DNA from: Zoroaster sp. YZ-2022
Lineage: Eukaryota > Echinodermata > Asteroidea > Forcipulatida > Zoroasteridae
Assembly (NCBI GenBank): GCA_029582265.1
Contig: CM055823.1
Location: 7,321,761 to 7,385,760, forward strand
Direction: 5' to 3'
Length of the DNA stretch: 64,000 nucleotides
Made by a program: the position numbers and the translations under genes. Below, piece by piece: positions 11,309-21,210 of this stretch. Below the pieces are notes generated by a model. The model worked only from the letters and a program-made list of their open reading frames with translations, ran no database searches and was not told where the DNA came from. The first letter of the stretch is position 1, and each line of letters begins with the position of its first letter.

Positions 11309-11780
11309 CAGGGCCGTAGCGAGCGGGGGTGGGGGTCATGGGCGGATCCAGAATTGTTTTCTTCTTGGGGGGGGGGCTGAGAATCAAGAACGATTTTTCA
11401 GTACTACAAAAATTACAATGAAATAATCAAAGGGAGAGAAAAACAAAGCACAGTGAGGGGGAAATGAGGGGGAATACCTTACCGTTTGTATCAGATTCTG
11501 TTTTTCTGTGTGGTTTTTTTTCCACGATTTTAGGGGGACCTACAGCCCCCTTAGCCCCCCTGGATCCGCCAATGGGGTGGGTGTGGGGTGGGGGTTGTGA
11601 CACCCAATAATGTTTTCCCAGTCGGCATTTTCAATTGGCAAACCTAGAGCTATGACTGAAAATGTGTTTCTCAGCAGTGAAGACTTGCCGAGTTGTTTGT
11701 TGTCAGTTGTTTGGAGTAACGTCAGTCGACAAATTGGCTTCCACCGGCACCCCCAAGAAAATGACTTCGCTACGCCCCTG
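11309..11780 (-). mobile_element. hAT-type non-autonomous element, interrupted
   Basis: Ends CAGGGCCGTAGCGAGC and GACTTCGCTACGCCCCTG, with flanks AATATTAT and CATATCAT forming a diverged 8-bp TSD. Internal TTGTGACACCCAATAATGTT and TTCCACCGGCACCCCCAAGA match copies at 15940 and 21751 in reverse orientation. A second MITE (11337-11574) is inserted near its left end. Confidence 0.75.
11337..11574 (+). mobile_element. 5-bp-TSD MITE (GGCGGATCCAG family), copy 1
   Basis: Starts CATGGGCGGATCCAGA and ends CCCCTGGATCCGCCAATG. Subterminal GCTGAGAATCAAGAACGATT and ACTACAAAAATTACAATGAA are shared with copies at 17012, 35184 and 41646. The TSD is unreadable in the G-rich target inside the older hAT-type element. 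Confidence 0.8.
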
Positions 11781-13100
11781 CATATCATTAACTATGTAGA
11801 AGTTTGTATCTTTTCCTCAAAAGGCACGTTCTAGTTAACCGAGATGTCATATAGTCAAAGATGTTCAGATCTCGATTTAAAACATTTCGGCAAGCCAAAA
11901 AAACAGCCACAAAATGTTTAGGACGTTCCCTTTTCTTTGTCTTAGCATACAGGGAGCTTGGTACCTGTCAACCACTGGTGACGAATTTCGGTACTTGCTC
12001 GACTGGTTCCTTGCGAATTTTTTGGGTAAATTGTAATTTTAAAGTAATATTTTTTTTTATCTTTCTAATCATAAAGTAGATGGTAGTAGTCTTATAGAGT
12101 GATGAAATTCTTGCGTCGGTGGTGATTTGATTTTTTTCCCCTTGCACTGACGTAGCTTTGTATGAAACACTACTCGGTATACTTTCACTTTCACGTCCTC
12201 CTGTGTCCTATTGTAGATGTTTTAACCTCTAGACCACCAAGCCTGGCCAACAAGAGGTGCTCTCATTTTTAGGAAAAGATGAATCATTTCCCGTTCGTAT
12301 TTAAGAAAGGGTACTCTTAAGTTCATAAGTTCAACATAAACAAATAACACATTTGTTTTCATAATTCACTGTGTACGACACGTAAAATGCAAACATTTTC
12401 ACAGGTTTGTTTTTTAAAGTTTATCTTGATACAAAGAGACAACATCGCCAAAGATGTTAATGACGTACCTTCCCTTTAATAAGAACATTGCGGTGAATCA
12501 AGGAAGAAATTGTCAAAAACATGACCAATACATCGATATAGCTGCTTACTTATAATGTACGGGATTTTGCCTTTGTAAGCGATACACAGGCAACACAAAA
12601 GATACCGTCTTAATTGAACTGACATTTTCGATTGCACAACTGACGAAGGCCGATCTTTTCTTCTTTTATCATGCATCCTTTAAACAAAAAGTGCCGTTCA
12701 AGTTCAGTGCAATTCACCATGATGTCCTTGGGGACAAAGCCGATTCCATTACTACCCCGGGAATAATTATTATAATTAATGTCAGGGGCAGCAAACGCTG
12801 TCCTCTCGGCAAACAAGAGTGCATTAGTTCGACTTCTTAAGAGCAATTAGTGTATGGCTTACAGTGAGACTTATTGCGGGTAATTTTGAATACGTCGTTG
12901 ATAGCAATCGTTTAAGGCTGGCTTTGCGAACGAAACCGCTCCTTGTTCGGCGTAACCTATTAAAGTATGCTTCGAATAGGGCTATCTCTGATTTCTTGGA
13001 GGAGGCATGAAAAGGACAATTAACTGTTTTTGCTGTCTTCTTTTCTGCATTGTATTCCTGTTTGCTCTGCGGATAGGGATCTAAAAGTGAATTGTGCCGT
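11781..13100. other. Intronic spacer, one degenerate repeat
   Basis: 12350-12480 is a degenerate end of the dispersed repeat (TTTTCACAGGTTTGTT ... AATGACGTACCTTCCCTTTA). Minus-strand ORFs at 12476-12846 have no recognisable domain. No exon supported. Confidence 0.45.
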
Positions 13101-13475
13101 ATAATAATAATAATAATAATAACGTGGACTTATATAGCGCACGTATCCACCAAACTGGTGCTCAAGGCGCATTATATTATTACCCCTGCTCATCAGGCTC
13201 ATAAATCATTCCTGAAACCATCTCAGCTCCCTGGGGGGTATACAGCTCAATTGCTGCCATTACAGCGCATATAGGGCTAATCAAACACAACAACCAACTC
13301 TGCCCTCACAGGTACCCATTTAACCCTCTGGGTGGAGAGAAGCAATTATGGTAAAGTGTCTTGCTCAAGGACACAAGCACCATGGTCGCGGTTGGGATTC
13401 GAACCCACCTTCTGACGACTCAGCCAGCAGAACACAAATCCGATGCACTAAACCGCTCGACCATGGCCACTCCAC
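13101..13475 (-). mobile_element. tRNA-derived SINE, head type B / tail type I
   Basis: Complete copy on the minus strand: (ATA)n array, CGTGGACTTATATAGCGCAC, core, B box in GATTCGAACCC, and A-box region CGCTCGACCATGG. Closely similar to the copy at 2268-2626. Confidence 0.9.
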
Positions 13476-13490
13476 ATAGCTTAAGTACTG

Positions 13491-13682
13491 GACCAATTTC
13501 GTAGAGCCGCTAAGCAGAGAATTTTGCTAAACAAATATGTTTGCTAAGCATTATAAAACAAGACTACCAGCCAAAATGTATACATTTTGTATGAAAGTTT
13601 GTCTGTAACCAAAGAAATCTGCTAAGCTAATGTTTCTGGTAAGCAATTTTATCTGCTAAGCAGGTCTGTGAAATTGGCCCCT
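13491..13682. mobile_element. MITE with CCAATTTC...GAAATTGG ends, copy 1
   Basis: Left end GACCAATTTCGTAGAGCCGC then TAAGCAGA, right end TCTGCTAAGCAGGTCTGTGA then AATTGGCC. Central ACTACCAGCCAAAATGTATA is shared with 17258-17390 and, weakly, with 62513-62600. An (ATC)n tract starts directly after its right end. Confidence 0.8.
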
Positions 13683-13687
13683 GGTGT

Positions 13688-13729
<42 letters not shown>

Positions 13730-13732
13730 TTT
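13688..13732. repeat. (ATC)n microsatellite
   Basis: About 13 ATC units, then TTTATC. It lies between the MITE at 13491 and the SINE at 13769. Poly-Ser, poly-His and poly-Asp frames across it are not genes. Confidence 0.9.
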
Positions 13733-13768
13733 ATCTTTATCGGTCATTAATGAAAGGAGTAAAGCTTC

Positions 13769-14161
13769 GTGGAGTACCATGGTCGAGTGGAGTACCGTGG
13801 TCGAGTGGAGTACCATGGTCGAGTGGAGTACCATGGTCGAGCGGTTTAGTGCATCGGATTTGTGTTCTGATGGCTGAGTCGTCAGAATGTGGGTTCGAAT
13901 CCTAACCTCGACCGGGGTACCTGTGTCCTTGAGCAAGACACTTTACCATAAATGCTTCTCTCCACCCAGGAGTAAATGGGTACCTGTGAGGGCAGAGTTG
14001 GTTGTTGCGTTTGATTAGCCCATATGCGCCGAAATGGCAGCAATTGAGCTGTATACTCCCCAGGGAGCTGAGATGGTTTCTGGAATGATTTATGAGCCTG
14101 ATGAGCAGGGGTAATAATGTACAGCGCTTTGATACCTTGTTTAAAAGCGCTTTAAAATGCC
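13769..14161 (+). mobile_element. tRNA-derived SINE with amplified A-box segment
   Basis: Head type B, tail type II (GCGCTTTGATACC ... AGCGCTTTAAAATGCC). The 5' end carries four 18-bp tandem copies of GTGGAGTACCATGGTCGA before the normal GCGGTTTAGTGC. B box GGTTCGAATCC is intact at about 13892; core CTTGAGCAAGACACTTTACC follows. No trinucleotide tail at the 3' end. Confidence 0.9.
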
Positions 14162-14437
14162 CGACATTATTCGTGTGTAACGGAGCCTTTACTGACGTTT
14201 TTGATTCAAACACAGTGTATTGTTCAATATATATTCACTAAAACACAACAATGGTATGTCTTTGTCCCGTATAATTACTTCTTTATTGTTTCATTTTGTT
14301 ATGTATGTTTTTCTCATTTATTAATTTATATCATATGAATAGAAAATAGAAAAAAAGTACACGTATACAGTACATTCAAGTACCAATCAAAAATGTCATT
14401 TCTCAAAAGACTTTAGTTAAAGCACTATACCGTATTG

Positions 14438-15208
14438 TAGGGCTGTGCGTTTTCGGATATTTGTGATGTGATCTGGGAAAACCCTTCACATGGTGAAGTT
14501 TGTCATTTTTGTGTTATATACATTAAATTAACGAGGACACTGTGTTGTTTTCAAAACTGTTTTATTCATGATTCTAGGTTGTCTATAACTTGAGTTATGC
14601 TCTCGGGAAGTTATAGCCGCCGCTGTCCTTAAAAAACAATGGCGGAAACGAAAAACAAAAGACGGCTTTTTAATTATCTGTCATCATAAAACTACATAAA
14701 ACGATGGAATTTTTATTTAATATTTTAAGAATGATCATTTAGATATTAACAATTAAAATGGTAACAAAAACTCAAATTGTCAAACCAAAAATTGGGGGAC
14801 TATTTTGCCATTACCTTCAAAACAAGTTCGCCGACATCCGGCGGGTTTTTCCAGATCGCATCACATTTTTGGAACCGGATACCCGACATCAGGAAACTTC
14901 GGATACCCGCATACCCGTTTTCATTTTTGTTGAAAACATGCCTCCGGTGGTGTACAAATACATGTACTGTAAATGGTAACAAATCGACTTTTGCAATACA
15001 GAGGATACTATACTATCGATCTTTTCTTTATTGGAGTGTAATCTCTTGAATTTAAAGATACTTGTCTGTAAAAGTGTAAACATTACATTGTTCAAGAGTC
15101 ACAGATTTCTGTTCACTCCGATCAAATGTTAAGTCCGAATTTTTAAAAGTCGTTTATGGGTAATTGGAACCGGGTAATCCGGATACCCAGATACCCGACA
15201 CAGCCCTA
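14438..15208. mobile_element. Probable hAT-like element, TAGGGCTGTG ends
   Basis: Starts TAGGGCTGTGCGTTTTCGGA and ends ATACCCGACACAGCCCTA. Repeated GGATACCCGACATC-type motifs occur at 14877, 14899 and 15180. Flanks CCGTATTG and ACCTATAT are at best a degraded 8-bp TSD. About 770 bp without a transposase ORF. Confidence 0.5.
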
Positions 15209-15939
15209 ACCTATATTGGTATCCTCGTTGACGATAACAAATATTCCTTGAAAGATTTCTGTCTGATGTACAAATAATCAAATTACATTGCAAACGACAT
15301 TTTGTCTTCCAGAGACATAAAGTCCACGTTGGGATGAATACGAACAATCTGGATGCATTTTCACTATTTTCTCGTTAAAGGAACAATGCAATAAGCAGAC
15401 TTTTGGTGTGCATATACAAATGTATTCATTCCTTATAATAAAGTATGGACATATTACCAAAATTGAATAATGGCTTTAACCTGTATTAATTAAATTAAAT
15501 ATGTAATTTCCTGCAATGGTGTCATTGGACCATTGATAATTTCCTTTATCAATTAAATACTTTAAAATGAAGTATTAAACAAAATAGTTGCCAGAAGCTT
15601 AGTTTAACAGTAAAAATAAATTTCGAAAATAATTTATATATATAAACACACACGGCAATACATATTTTAATGAATAAATAATACATGAACGACTCAGCGT
15701 GACAAATCCATTTTCGGTCAAATAATAACACATGCTTACTGTTAAAGCTTTTTGTCGGCTATATTGTAAAATATCTCACGTGAAAGCAGTTCAGTGGCAG
15801 CGATCTATTGAAACGATTGGGAGGGGAACGGAGGGGGAGGAGAGGGAGGTGGCGATATGGATAAGGATCCATGACCTATCCCCTCTTAATTGATTTATTT
15901 GTTTTAATTTAATAATCTGGTAATTACCAATGTTGTACC

Positions 15940-16307
15940 CAGGGGCGTAGCAAAGGCATTTTCTTTGTGGGACCGGGATGGATCCAGTTTGGCAACTGAC
16001 ATCAGAGTTGGGGGCGCAAAATTTGTGTGTTGGTAAATTTACCGACACAACTCTAATATGACCAGACCAATTTACTTGGTTTTTCGCCCAAAATGAACAC
16101 TATGTAGGCCTACAGTCGCTCAACGGGGCGGGGGCCGGGGGTTGCAGTCGGCATAGCTCTAGATTTATCGACCGAAAATTTATTGTGGACCAACCCTTGT
16201 TCTAGTACCTTTGATGCTTTATTTGCCGACTGGGGCTCTAAATGCCAACTGAGAAAAATTATTGGGGGGTGTCACACCCCCTCCCCCCCCCCCTCGGTAC
16301 GGCCCTG
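15940..16307 (+). mobile_element. hAT-type element with perfect 8-bp TSD
   Basis: Ends CAGGGGCGTAGCAAAGGC and GGTACGGCCCTG. Flanked exactly by GTTGTACC on both sides (15932-15939 and 16308-16315), the 8-bp duplication typical of hAT elements. Internal TGCCGACTGGGGCTCTAAAT and AATTATTGGGGGGTGTCACA are shared with 21751-22216. Too short to encode a transposase. Confidence 0.9.
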
Positions 16308-16548
16308 GTTGTACCAATTCCATTTCAATACAGGTACATAATTAACAGTGAACCATTTACAATTTAGTTTTAAGTTGAATTGCACCAAGTGACTGGAATC
16401 GCGTAATGGGCCTACTAACCTGGAGGTAGCTTCTTCCAATTCACGGCATTAGTGTTTTGAATACTCAACGAACAACGAATGTGTTCTTTGGTTTGAAGAT
16501 GTATGTGTTTTGACGATTTGTACCATTTTTTAACGTTACTTTCTTCAG

Positions 16549-16692
16549 GTTTCCAATAAGTTGCGTGGTCGCATAGATGATATCAACAATTGGACTGCTA
16601 CGTGCAAAGACAGCGATGCGAGTGTGACATACTCAAAGACAGAGCATTCGTGCACGGAGGAAAAGACAACAGACGAATTGGTTGGGATATGA
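16549..16692 (+). CDS. Adhesion-class GPCR, terminal exon (cytoplasmic tail)
   Basis: Forty-seven codons plus TGA, open from the acceptor TTACTTTCTTCAG. It begins in phase 0, as required by the 4592-4633 exon, and gives ...GNKE joined to VSNKLRGRIDDINNW, a normal-looking start of a class B intracellular helix 8 and tail. The rest is polar and Ser/Thr/Glu-rich (TYSKTEHSC, TEEKTTDELVGI end), with no membrane segment, as expected for a tail that could be phosphorylated. The frame is more GC-rich than its surroundings. The join across 11.9 kb rests on phase, position and sequence sense only, so this could instead be one of several alternative 3' exons. Confidence 0.68.
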   Translation, partial: VSNKLRGRIDDINNWTATCKDSDASVTYSKTEHSCTEEKTTDELVGI

Positions 16693-16724
16693 AATGCTGT
16701 CACATTTGTTCAAAAAGGCATAGT

Positions 16725-16731
16725 ACATACA

Positions 16732-16765
<34 letters not shown>

Positions 16766-16775
16766 CATATAGCAT
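16725..16775. repeat. (ACAT)n microsatellite
   Basis: About ten tetranucleotide units starting 33 bp after the GPCR stop codon, so probably in its 3' UTR. Confidence 0.9.
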
Positions 16776-17011
16776 TTATAAAGCGGTTACAAAGCACTAA
16801 TGAAAGAAAGTCGCAAAAAGAAAAGAAGAAAAAAACATTTAGAAATTATGGCAACAGTCCACATTGTTCAGAGGGATGATCATGACAACGATCCATCAAT
16901 TACTACCACTTATATTCTGCCCAAATTACTGTTATATAAGGCAATTAAAGGGCATAGATTACTATATTGTTGGCAAAATTGTATGATATTCAAACAAAAC
17001 CCGTGGAAGTT

Positions 17012-17204
17012 CATTGACGGATCCAGGGGGCTAAGGGGGCTGTAGCCCCCTAAAAGAGAGAGAGGGGAGGAGAACGCACTCCCATTCCCACAGTGTGCTT
17101 TGTTTTTCTCTCCCTTTGATTATTTCATTGTAATTTTTGTAGTACTGAAAAATAATTGTTTTTGATTCTCAGCCCCCCTAAAAAATGTTCTGGATCCGCC
17201 CATG
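17012..17204 (-). mobile_element. 5-bp-TSD MITE (GGCGGATCCAG family), copy 2
   Basis: Minus-oriented copy with ends CATTGACGGATCCAGG and TCTGGATCCGCCCATG. Flanks AAGTT and AAGTG give a one-mismatch 5-bp TSD. Confidence 0.85.
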
Positions 17205-17257
17205 AAGTGTCAGCTTATCTGATGCGTCGTTCATGAGAAAAAAGCGAAATGTACAGT

Positions 17258-17390
17258 GGCCAATTTCATGGAGCAGAGAATTTGTGCTCAGCAATGTAAA
17301 ACAGACTACCAGCCAAAATGCATACATTTTGTATGAAAGTTTGTATGAAAGCAATATTATCTGCTAAACCACTCTATGGAATTCGCCCTA
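17258..17390. mobile_element. MITE with CCAATTTC...GAAATTGG ends, copy 2
   Basis: Shorter relative of 13491-13682: starts GGCCAATTTCATGGAGCAGA, contains ACTACCAGCCAAAATGCATA, ends ATGGAATTCGCCC. The 18-bp minisatellite begins at its right terminus. Confidence 0.7.
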
Positions 17391-17613
17391 TATTGGCCCC
17401 ACGAACGATATTGGCCCCACGAACGATATTGGCCCCACGAACGATATTGGCCCCACGAACGATATTGGCCCCACGAACGATATTGGCCCCACGAACGATA
17501 TTGGCCCCACGAACGATATTGGCCCCACGAACGATATTGGCCCCACGAACGATATTGGCCCCACGAACGATATTGGCCCCACGAACGATATTGGCCCCAC
17601 GAATGATATTGGC
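17389..17613. repeat. 18-bp minisatellite, about 12 units
   Basis: Unit ATTGGCCCCACGAACGAT, nearly perfect; the last unit has GAATGAT. Because 18 is a multiple of three, all frames stay open and give artefactual repeat peptides (ILAPRT, YWPHER, SFVGPI). No spacers. Confidence 0.95.
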
Positions 17614-17805
17614 CCAATGACCAGGGGAAATAACCTAAAGCGCATTGGGACATTGTGTGAAATACGCTATAAGAATCTAATGTTATTAACATTGTTATTA
17701 ACATTATTATTATTAGTTTAGGTGTGTGTATGTCGTGGTGAAATGTAACGGTGGAGAAAATTACGATTTATTTTTTAAGTTTATTCATTTTTATGTGATC
17801 CAACC

Positions 17806-18165
17806 TCATGAAAGGAAGGTACAATTTTGTTTATTACTAGATTATTAAACTGACGAATTATTATCTGAAAACCTACTTGGTGTAAAGATGGTACACGTTT
17901 CAATCATCATAAGAAATTCTGTCTGAAGTGCAATCATCTTTGAGAAAACAGGATATGTTATGCCGTAGGCTATAACGGCAACCTTTTGTAAAACAAAAAC
18001 ATAACAGACATGTTAAAGTTTAACTTCGTTTTCTCAAAACGTTAACCCCTATTGTGATGAAACTTTAACAGGTTAGTTATCTTGTAAACAGAGTGTTGAA
18101 ATGGACATACATATACCAAATGCTAATGTTTATACGTGTCAATATTTTGTCTTTAAGGGTCACTG
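17806..18165. mobile_element. Dispersed echinoderm-type repeat (AAAGGGAAGGTAC family)
   Basis: Recognised by GAAAGGAAGGTACAATTTTG, CCTACTTGGTGTAAAGATGG, CCCCTATTGTGATGAAACTT and TAACAGGTTAGTT. Other degraded pieces in this window are at 3000-3250, 12350-12480, 24290-24560, 24705-24990, 50455-50578 and 51040-51130. The link to sea-star repeats is from memory. Confidence 0.55.
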
Positions 18166-18427
18166 GCTTACGTTTTTACGATTCTCCTTGAAGATATCGC
18201 TATTTTACCGGTAATTTCCATCCAGAAATTACCCATTTTTCAGAACAATGCTGTTTTATTTGAGGAAAATATGACATAGTTCAAACTTACATGGTAATGT
18301 TTACACAATTATCGTCAGAAGCATGGTTTTACAGTGTCCTGACATGTGTTTGTAGTGCATCTCATTACAATTGCATGTGCCCTGTTAAAATACCGTTGTT
18401 CATTTACAATAAGTTGTACGGAAACTT

Positions 18428-18490
18428 CTTTATTATACAGCAGATTCTTTATTATACAGCAGATTCTTTGTTATATAGCAGATTCTTCCC
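18428..18490. repeat. 22-bp tandem repeat, three units
   Basis: Units of TTATTATACAGCAGATTCTT, with the third changed to TTGTTATATAGCAGATTC. Confidence 0.85.
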
Positions 18491-19140
18491 TTGTGCATCA
18501 ACAACAGACCTACTGTAACTTTAGGCTACAGAGCACAGGAATGTAACTGTTCAGAAACGGCACATTTTTGTATATTCACAGGAAAATCTGAAATCGGCAA
18601 TTTCTGCTGTAAATTTTTGATCTTTTCAACAGAAAAAAACTACCGTGAACTCACATTTTGGAGACTTGGTCACTCTTAAGGCCACTTGAAACCTTTGGTA
18701 AACAGTCCAGTGACGTGCCCCCCCCCCCGTTCCCCTGCCGATGTCTGTGCCCGCCCTCCCCCCCAATTCCCCCATTCAGAATTTTGAAAAACTAGGTCCC
18801 CCTATTTGAGGCTGCAGGATACAAAATGTTCAAGTATTGACATGCCCCCGCCCCCTTAAAAAAAAAGTGGTGCATCCCGAGTTCCCCCTGAAAATTGGAC
18901 CATAGTTACGCCAATGAAACAGTCTATAAATACAGCCATGCTTCATAAGAATCAAGAGATGTGTAAAAACCAACATGTGAAAGCTTCAGCTCATTTCATT
19001 TCATATGAGTTTTGTGTCGGTAAATTTATCCTCCCAATTTATACCACCATCAACTCTACACCAAGTAAGTTTCAAATAAGTTGTGATCGTTCATGTTTTC
19101 CTACAAAAATAGTGTATATAAACCGAGCGTCATGTAATTA
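18491..19140. other. Spacer with C-rich low-complexity block
   Basis: 18714-18916 has long C-runs flanked by AGTGACGTGCCC and ATAGTTACGCCAATG, possibly a degraded MITE. 19040-19080 resembles the dispersed repeat (CACCAAGTAAGTTTCAAATA). No gene seen. Confidence 0.4.
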
Positions 19141-19406
19141 TACTACTCAAAACAATTTAGGGAACACCGGAATAATCTCAGTTAAAGCAAGATCATTTAT
19201 TTCAGATAAACACAATGTTTCACAGAATTGATGAGAAACAACTGCACAATGAAACAGATGATAAAGGATGCATGTAGTGATAACACATTTCATGACATGA
19301 CTACTGAAAGAGCGAGGGGGGTTGCAAATGCAAATCCCGGTTCATGGAACATTTCAAACCTATTTGATGTTAAAATCCGGTGTTCCCTAAATTGTTTTGA
19401 GTAGTA
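19141..19406. mobile_element. Tc1/mariner-like MITE, full copy
   Basis: Intact ~30-bp TIRs (TACTACTCAAAACAATTTAG ... CTAAATTGTTTTGAGTAGTA) flanked by TA dinucleotides. Very similar to 23198-23463. Confidence 0.9.
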
Positions 19407-19717
19407 TATTTCGTGAAATATGTAATTTCAAAGGAATTGTTGGCAACGTGCTGATTATAAAACAAAACCAATCGATAAAGCTTTTGGGGTTTTGGTCAGA
19501 ACTTGTAAATATGCAGATAAATTTTCTCAAAATAATTAGACCGATTGAGCAGAAACTTTAACATATTTGGTGTGTAAATATAATTCTTCAATATTGACTA
19601 ATTGGGTTTAAGGAGTCGTTAATGTATGTTTTATATTACCTTGAACATTACCATTTTTGGGAAAATATTTCCCCTTTTTCTGTTTAATTTGAAACATGAT
19701 CAAGTACTATTTGAAAC

Positions 19718-19888
19718 AGTAGAAGTAAGGTTTGCGGTAGCACAATGTGAAAAAAAATTCCTGAAGACAATCAGAGCATACTGATCGAAACGTCGAGTTT
19801 ATTACCACCAGCTCTTTACAGAACCAACAAATATTTCAACTCCTGAGAGATGGTTTACATGGTGCTACAACAAACCTTACTTCTACTG
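19718..19888 (+). mobile_element. 171-bp inverted-repeat element with hammerhead motif
   Basis: Arms of 27 bp: CAGTAGAAGTAAGGTTTG then CGGTAGCAC (19718-19744), and GTGCTACAACAAACCTTACT then TCTACTG (19862-19888), matching at 25 of 27 positions. Between them lie an A-run and a hammerhead-like ribozyme motif, then ~65 bp whose order (ACAGAACCAACAA ... TTTACATGGTGCTAC) resembles the 3' end of the Penelope-like element at 60200-60285. No coding capacity. Confidence 0.8.
19758..19798 (+). ncRNA. Hammerhead-like ribozyme motif
   Basis: Core CTGAAGA, helix II ATCAG/CTGAT with loop AGCATA, then GAAAC and GTC. Helix III is the minimal AC/GU; helix I pairs TTC with GAG (one wobble). One extra base (C) lies between the CTGANGA box and helix II. 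Catalytic activity is not shown by sequence alone. Confidence 0.65.
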
Positions 19889-20099
19889 AAGCGTGATCGT
19901 TGTATTTAGTGCATAGGCAGTGATGTGGATCAGTTTAAAGGGAATGTTCAGCAATGGTAATCTTGGACAAACTGCTTCAATGTGTATGCTTACTTTCTTC
20001 TTGAAATTACACAACCAAAACATTAAATTGTCAGCTCAATGTGGAGTGCAAGTCATGATAAGGCTGAACAAGAATTACCTATGTTTGATAGTCACTGTA

Positions 20100-20390
20100 G
20101 CGTTGAGTACGGCAGCGCAGAGCTGTACACCCCTCAGGGAGCTGACGAAATTTAAGGATTGATATTGACCAAATTTATACAGACCCAACAATAATGATAT
20201 TGACCTTTTGATGTTGATCCAATGCGCTTATGTATCACATCGTGGTAGATTTCGCGCTTTGTAAGACGCCAATATTATTTTCAACGGACAAACAATTTGC
20301 ATTCAATACATACAAATACAAAAGCTTGTTTTTATTATCATCATCATCACCATCATCACCATCATCACCATCATCACTATCATCATTAAC
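20100..20390 (+). mobile_element. Degraded SINE with (ATC)n tail
   Basis: 20107-20145 (GGCAGCGCAGAGCTGTACAC then CCCTCAGGGAGCTGA) matches the SINE core; CGCGCTTTGTAAGACG follows, and (ATC)n/(ACC) at 20337-20388 would be the tail. Head lost. Confidence 0.5.
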
Positions 20391-20564
20391 CGAATTAGAC
20401 ACATCCAATTGTTATGTGTAAACATAATTATGAAGCGGTCATGTTGAATGAGTACAAAGTGGTAGAGAAAAGAAGACATTTGAAAACAAACACATGTGTA
20501 AAAAGGCAAACAGTAACTGTATAGATCTATAGGCAACTAGTTAAATTAAAATTATATGAAGATA

Positions 20565-20747
20565 AGTGTTAGCAGGGGTGGATGCAGGGTCACAGAAAAG
20601 GGAGGCACACGATGATAAAGAGGTGTACACGGCCGGGGCATAAGTTTCCAACATTTGGAAATAGATGGTAAATTTTAAATGCTTGTACAAGGTTGACTTC
20701 AGGAAAAAAATGGGGAACCCCCTCCCTGCACCCCCTGGATCCGCTGA
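20565..20747. mobile_element. Possible relative of the GGATCCAG MITEs
   Basis: Ends AGCAGGGGTGGATGCAGGGT and CCCCCTGGATCCGCTGATG are imperfectly complementary. Interior unlike the four good copies. Confidence 0.35.
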
Positions 20748-21113
20748 TGTACCATTATACCAGGTTAGTTTCCCTTGTGGTTTATTTAACTAATATGAAG
20801 ATATGTACACAAATGCCAATCAGCAGATTTGCTTTGGAGGGAAACTTAAATTATTCGATGTGAACAACAGGATTTTACAATTTATCAGTCGTATTAATCA
20901 ATATTACCATTTTGTTGTATAAATTGGTTCCATTCACTCGCGCTGTATGAAATCGTAAAAAACTTTAATTATTTACTTAACAAGCGAGTAGAATTATTGG
21001 TAGTGATATTAAAAATGTGCAATAAATAGTTGAAATTAACTTAATAATTATAATCATCATAAGTATGTTGTCTAAAAAAAAAACATTCCCTCAACCCGTT
21101 GATTGTTCTGAGC

Positions 21114-21210
21114 GATTCTGGAAGGATTCGCCAGCTTTATATTTTGATATAAAGCTGGCAAATCCTTCCAGAATCCTTCCAGAATTTAGTGAACAGAGGG
21201 TCACTAAATT
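21114..21210. repeat. Two adjacent hairpin-forming palindromes
   Basis: 21114-21142 (GATTCTGGAAGGATTCGCCA then GCTTTATAT) is complementary to 21147-21175 with one mismatch and a 4-base spacer. A second inverted repeat, AATTTAGTGA/TCACTAAATT, follows at about 21183-21210. Confidence 0.9.

Larger units (their letters stand above)
4634..16548 (+). other. GPCR last intron, about 11.9 kb
   Basis: Inferred from the phase match between NKE at 4633 and the terminal exon at 16549. It contains two MITE families, a 16-bp minisatellite, two SINEs, two hAT-type elements and other repeats listed separately. I saw no other convincing exon inside it. Confidence 0.6.

Noticed and set aside
13684..13936. Overlapping ORFs with poly-His, poly-Asp and STMVEW repeats
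   Set aside because: Products of the (ATC)n tract and the 18-bp SINE head repeat.
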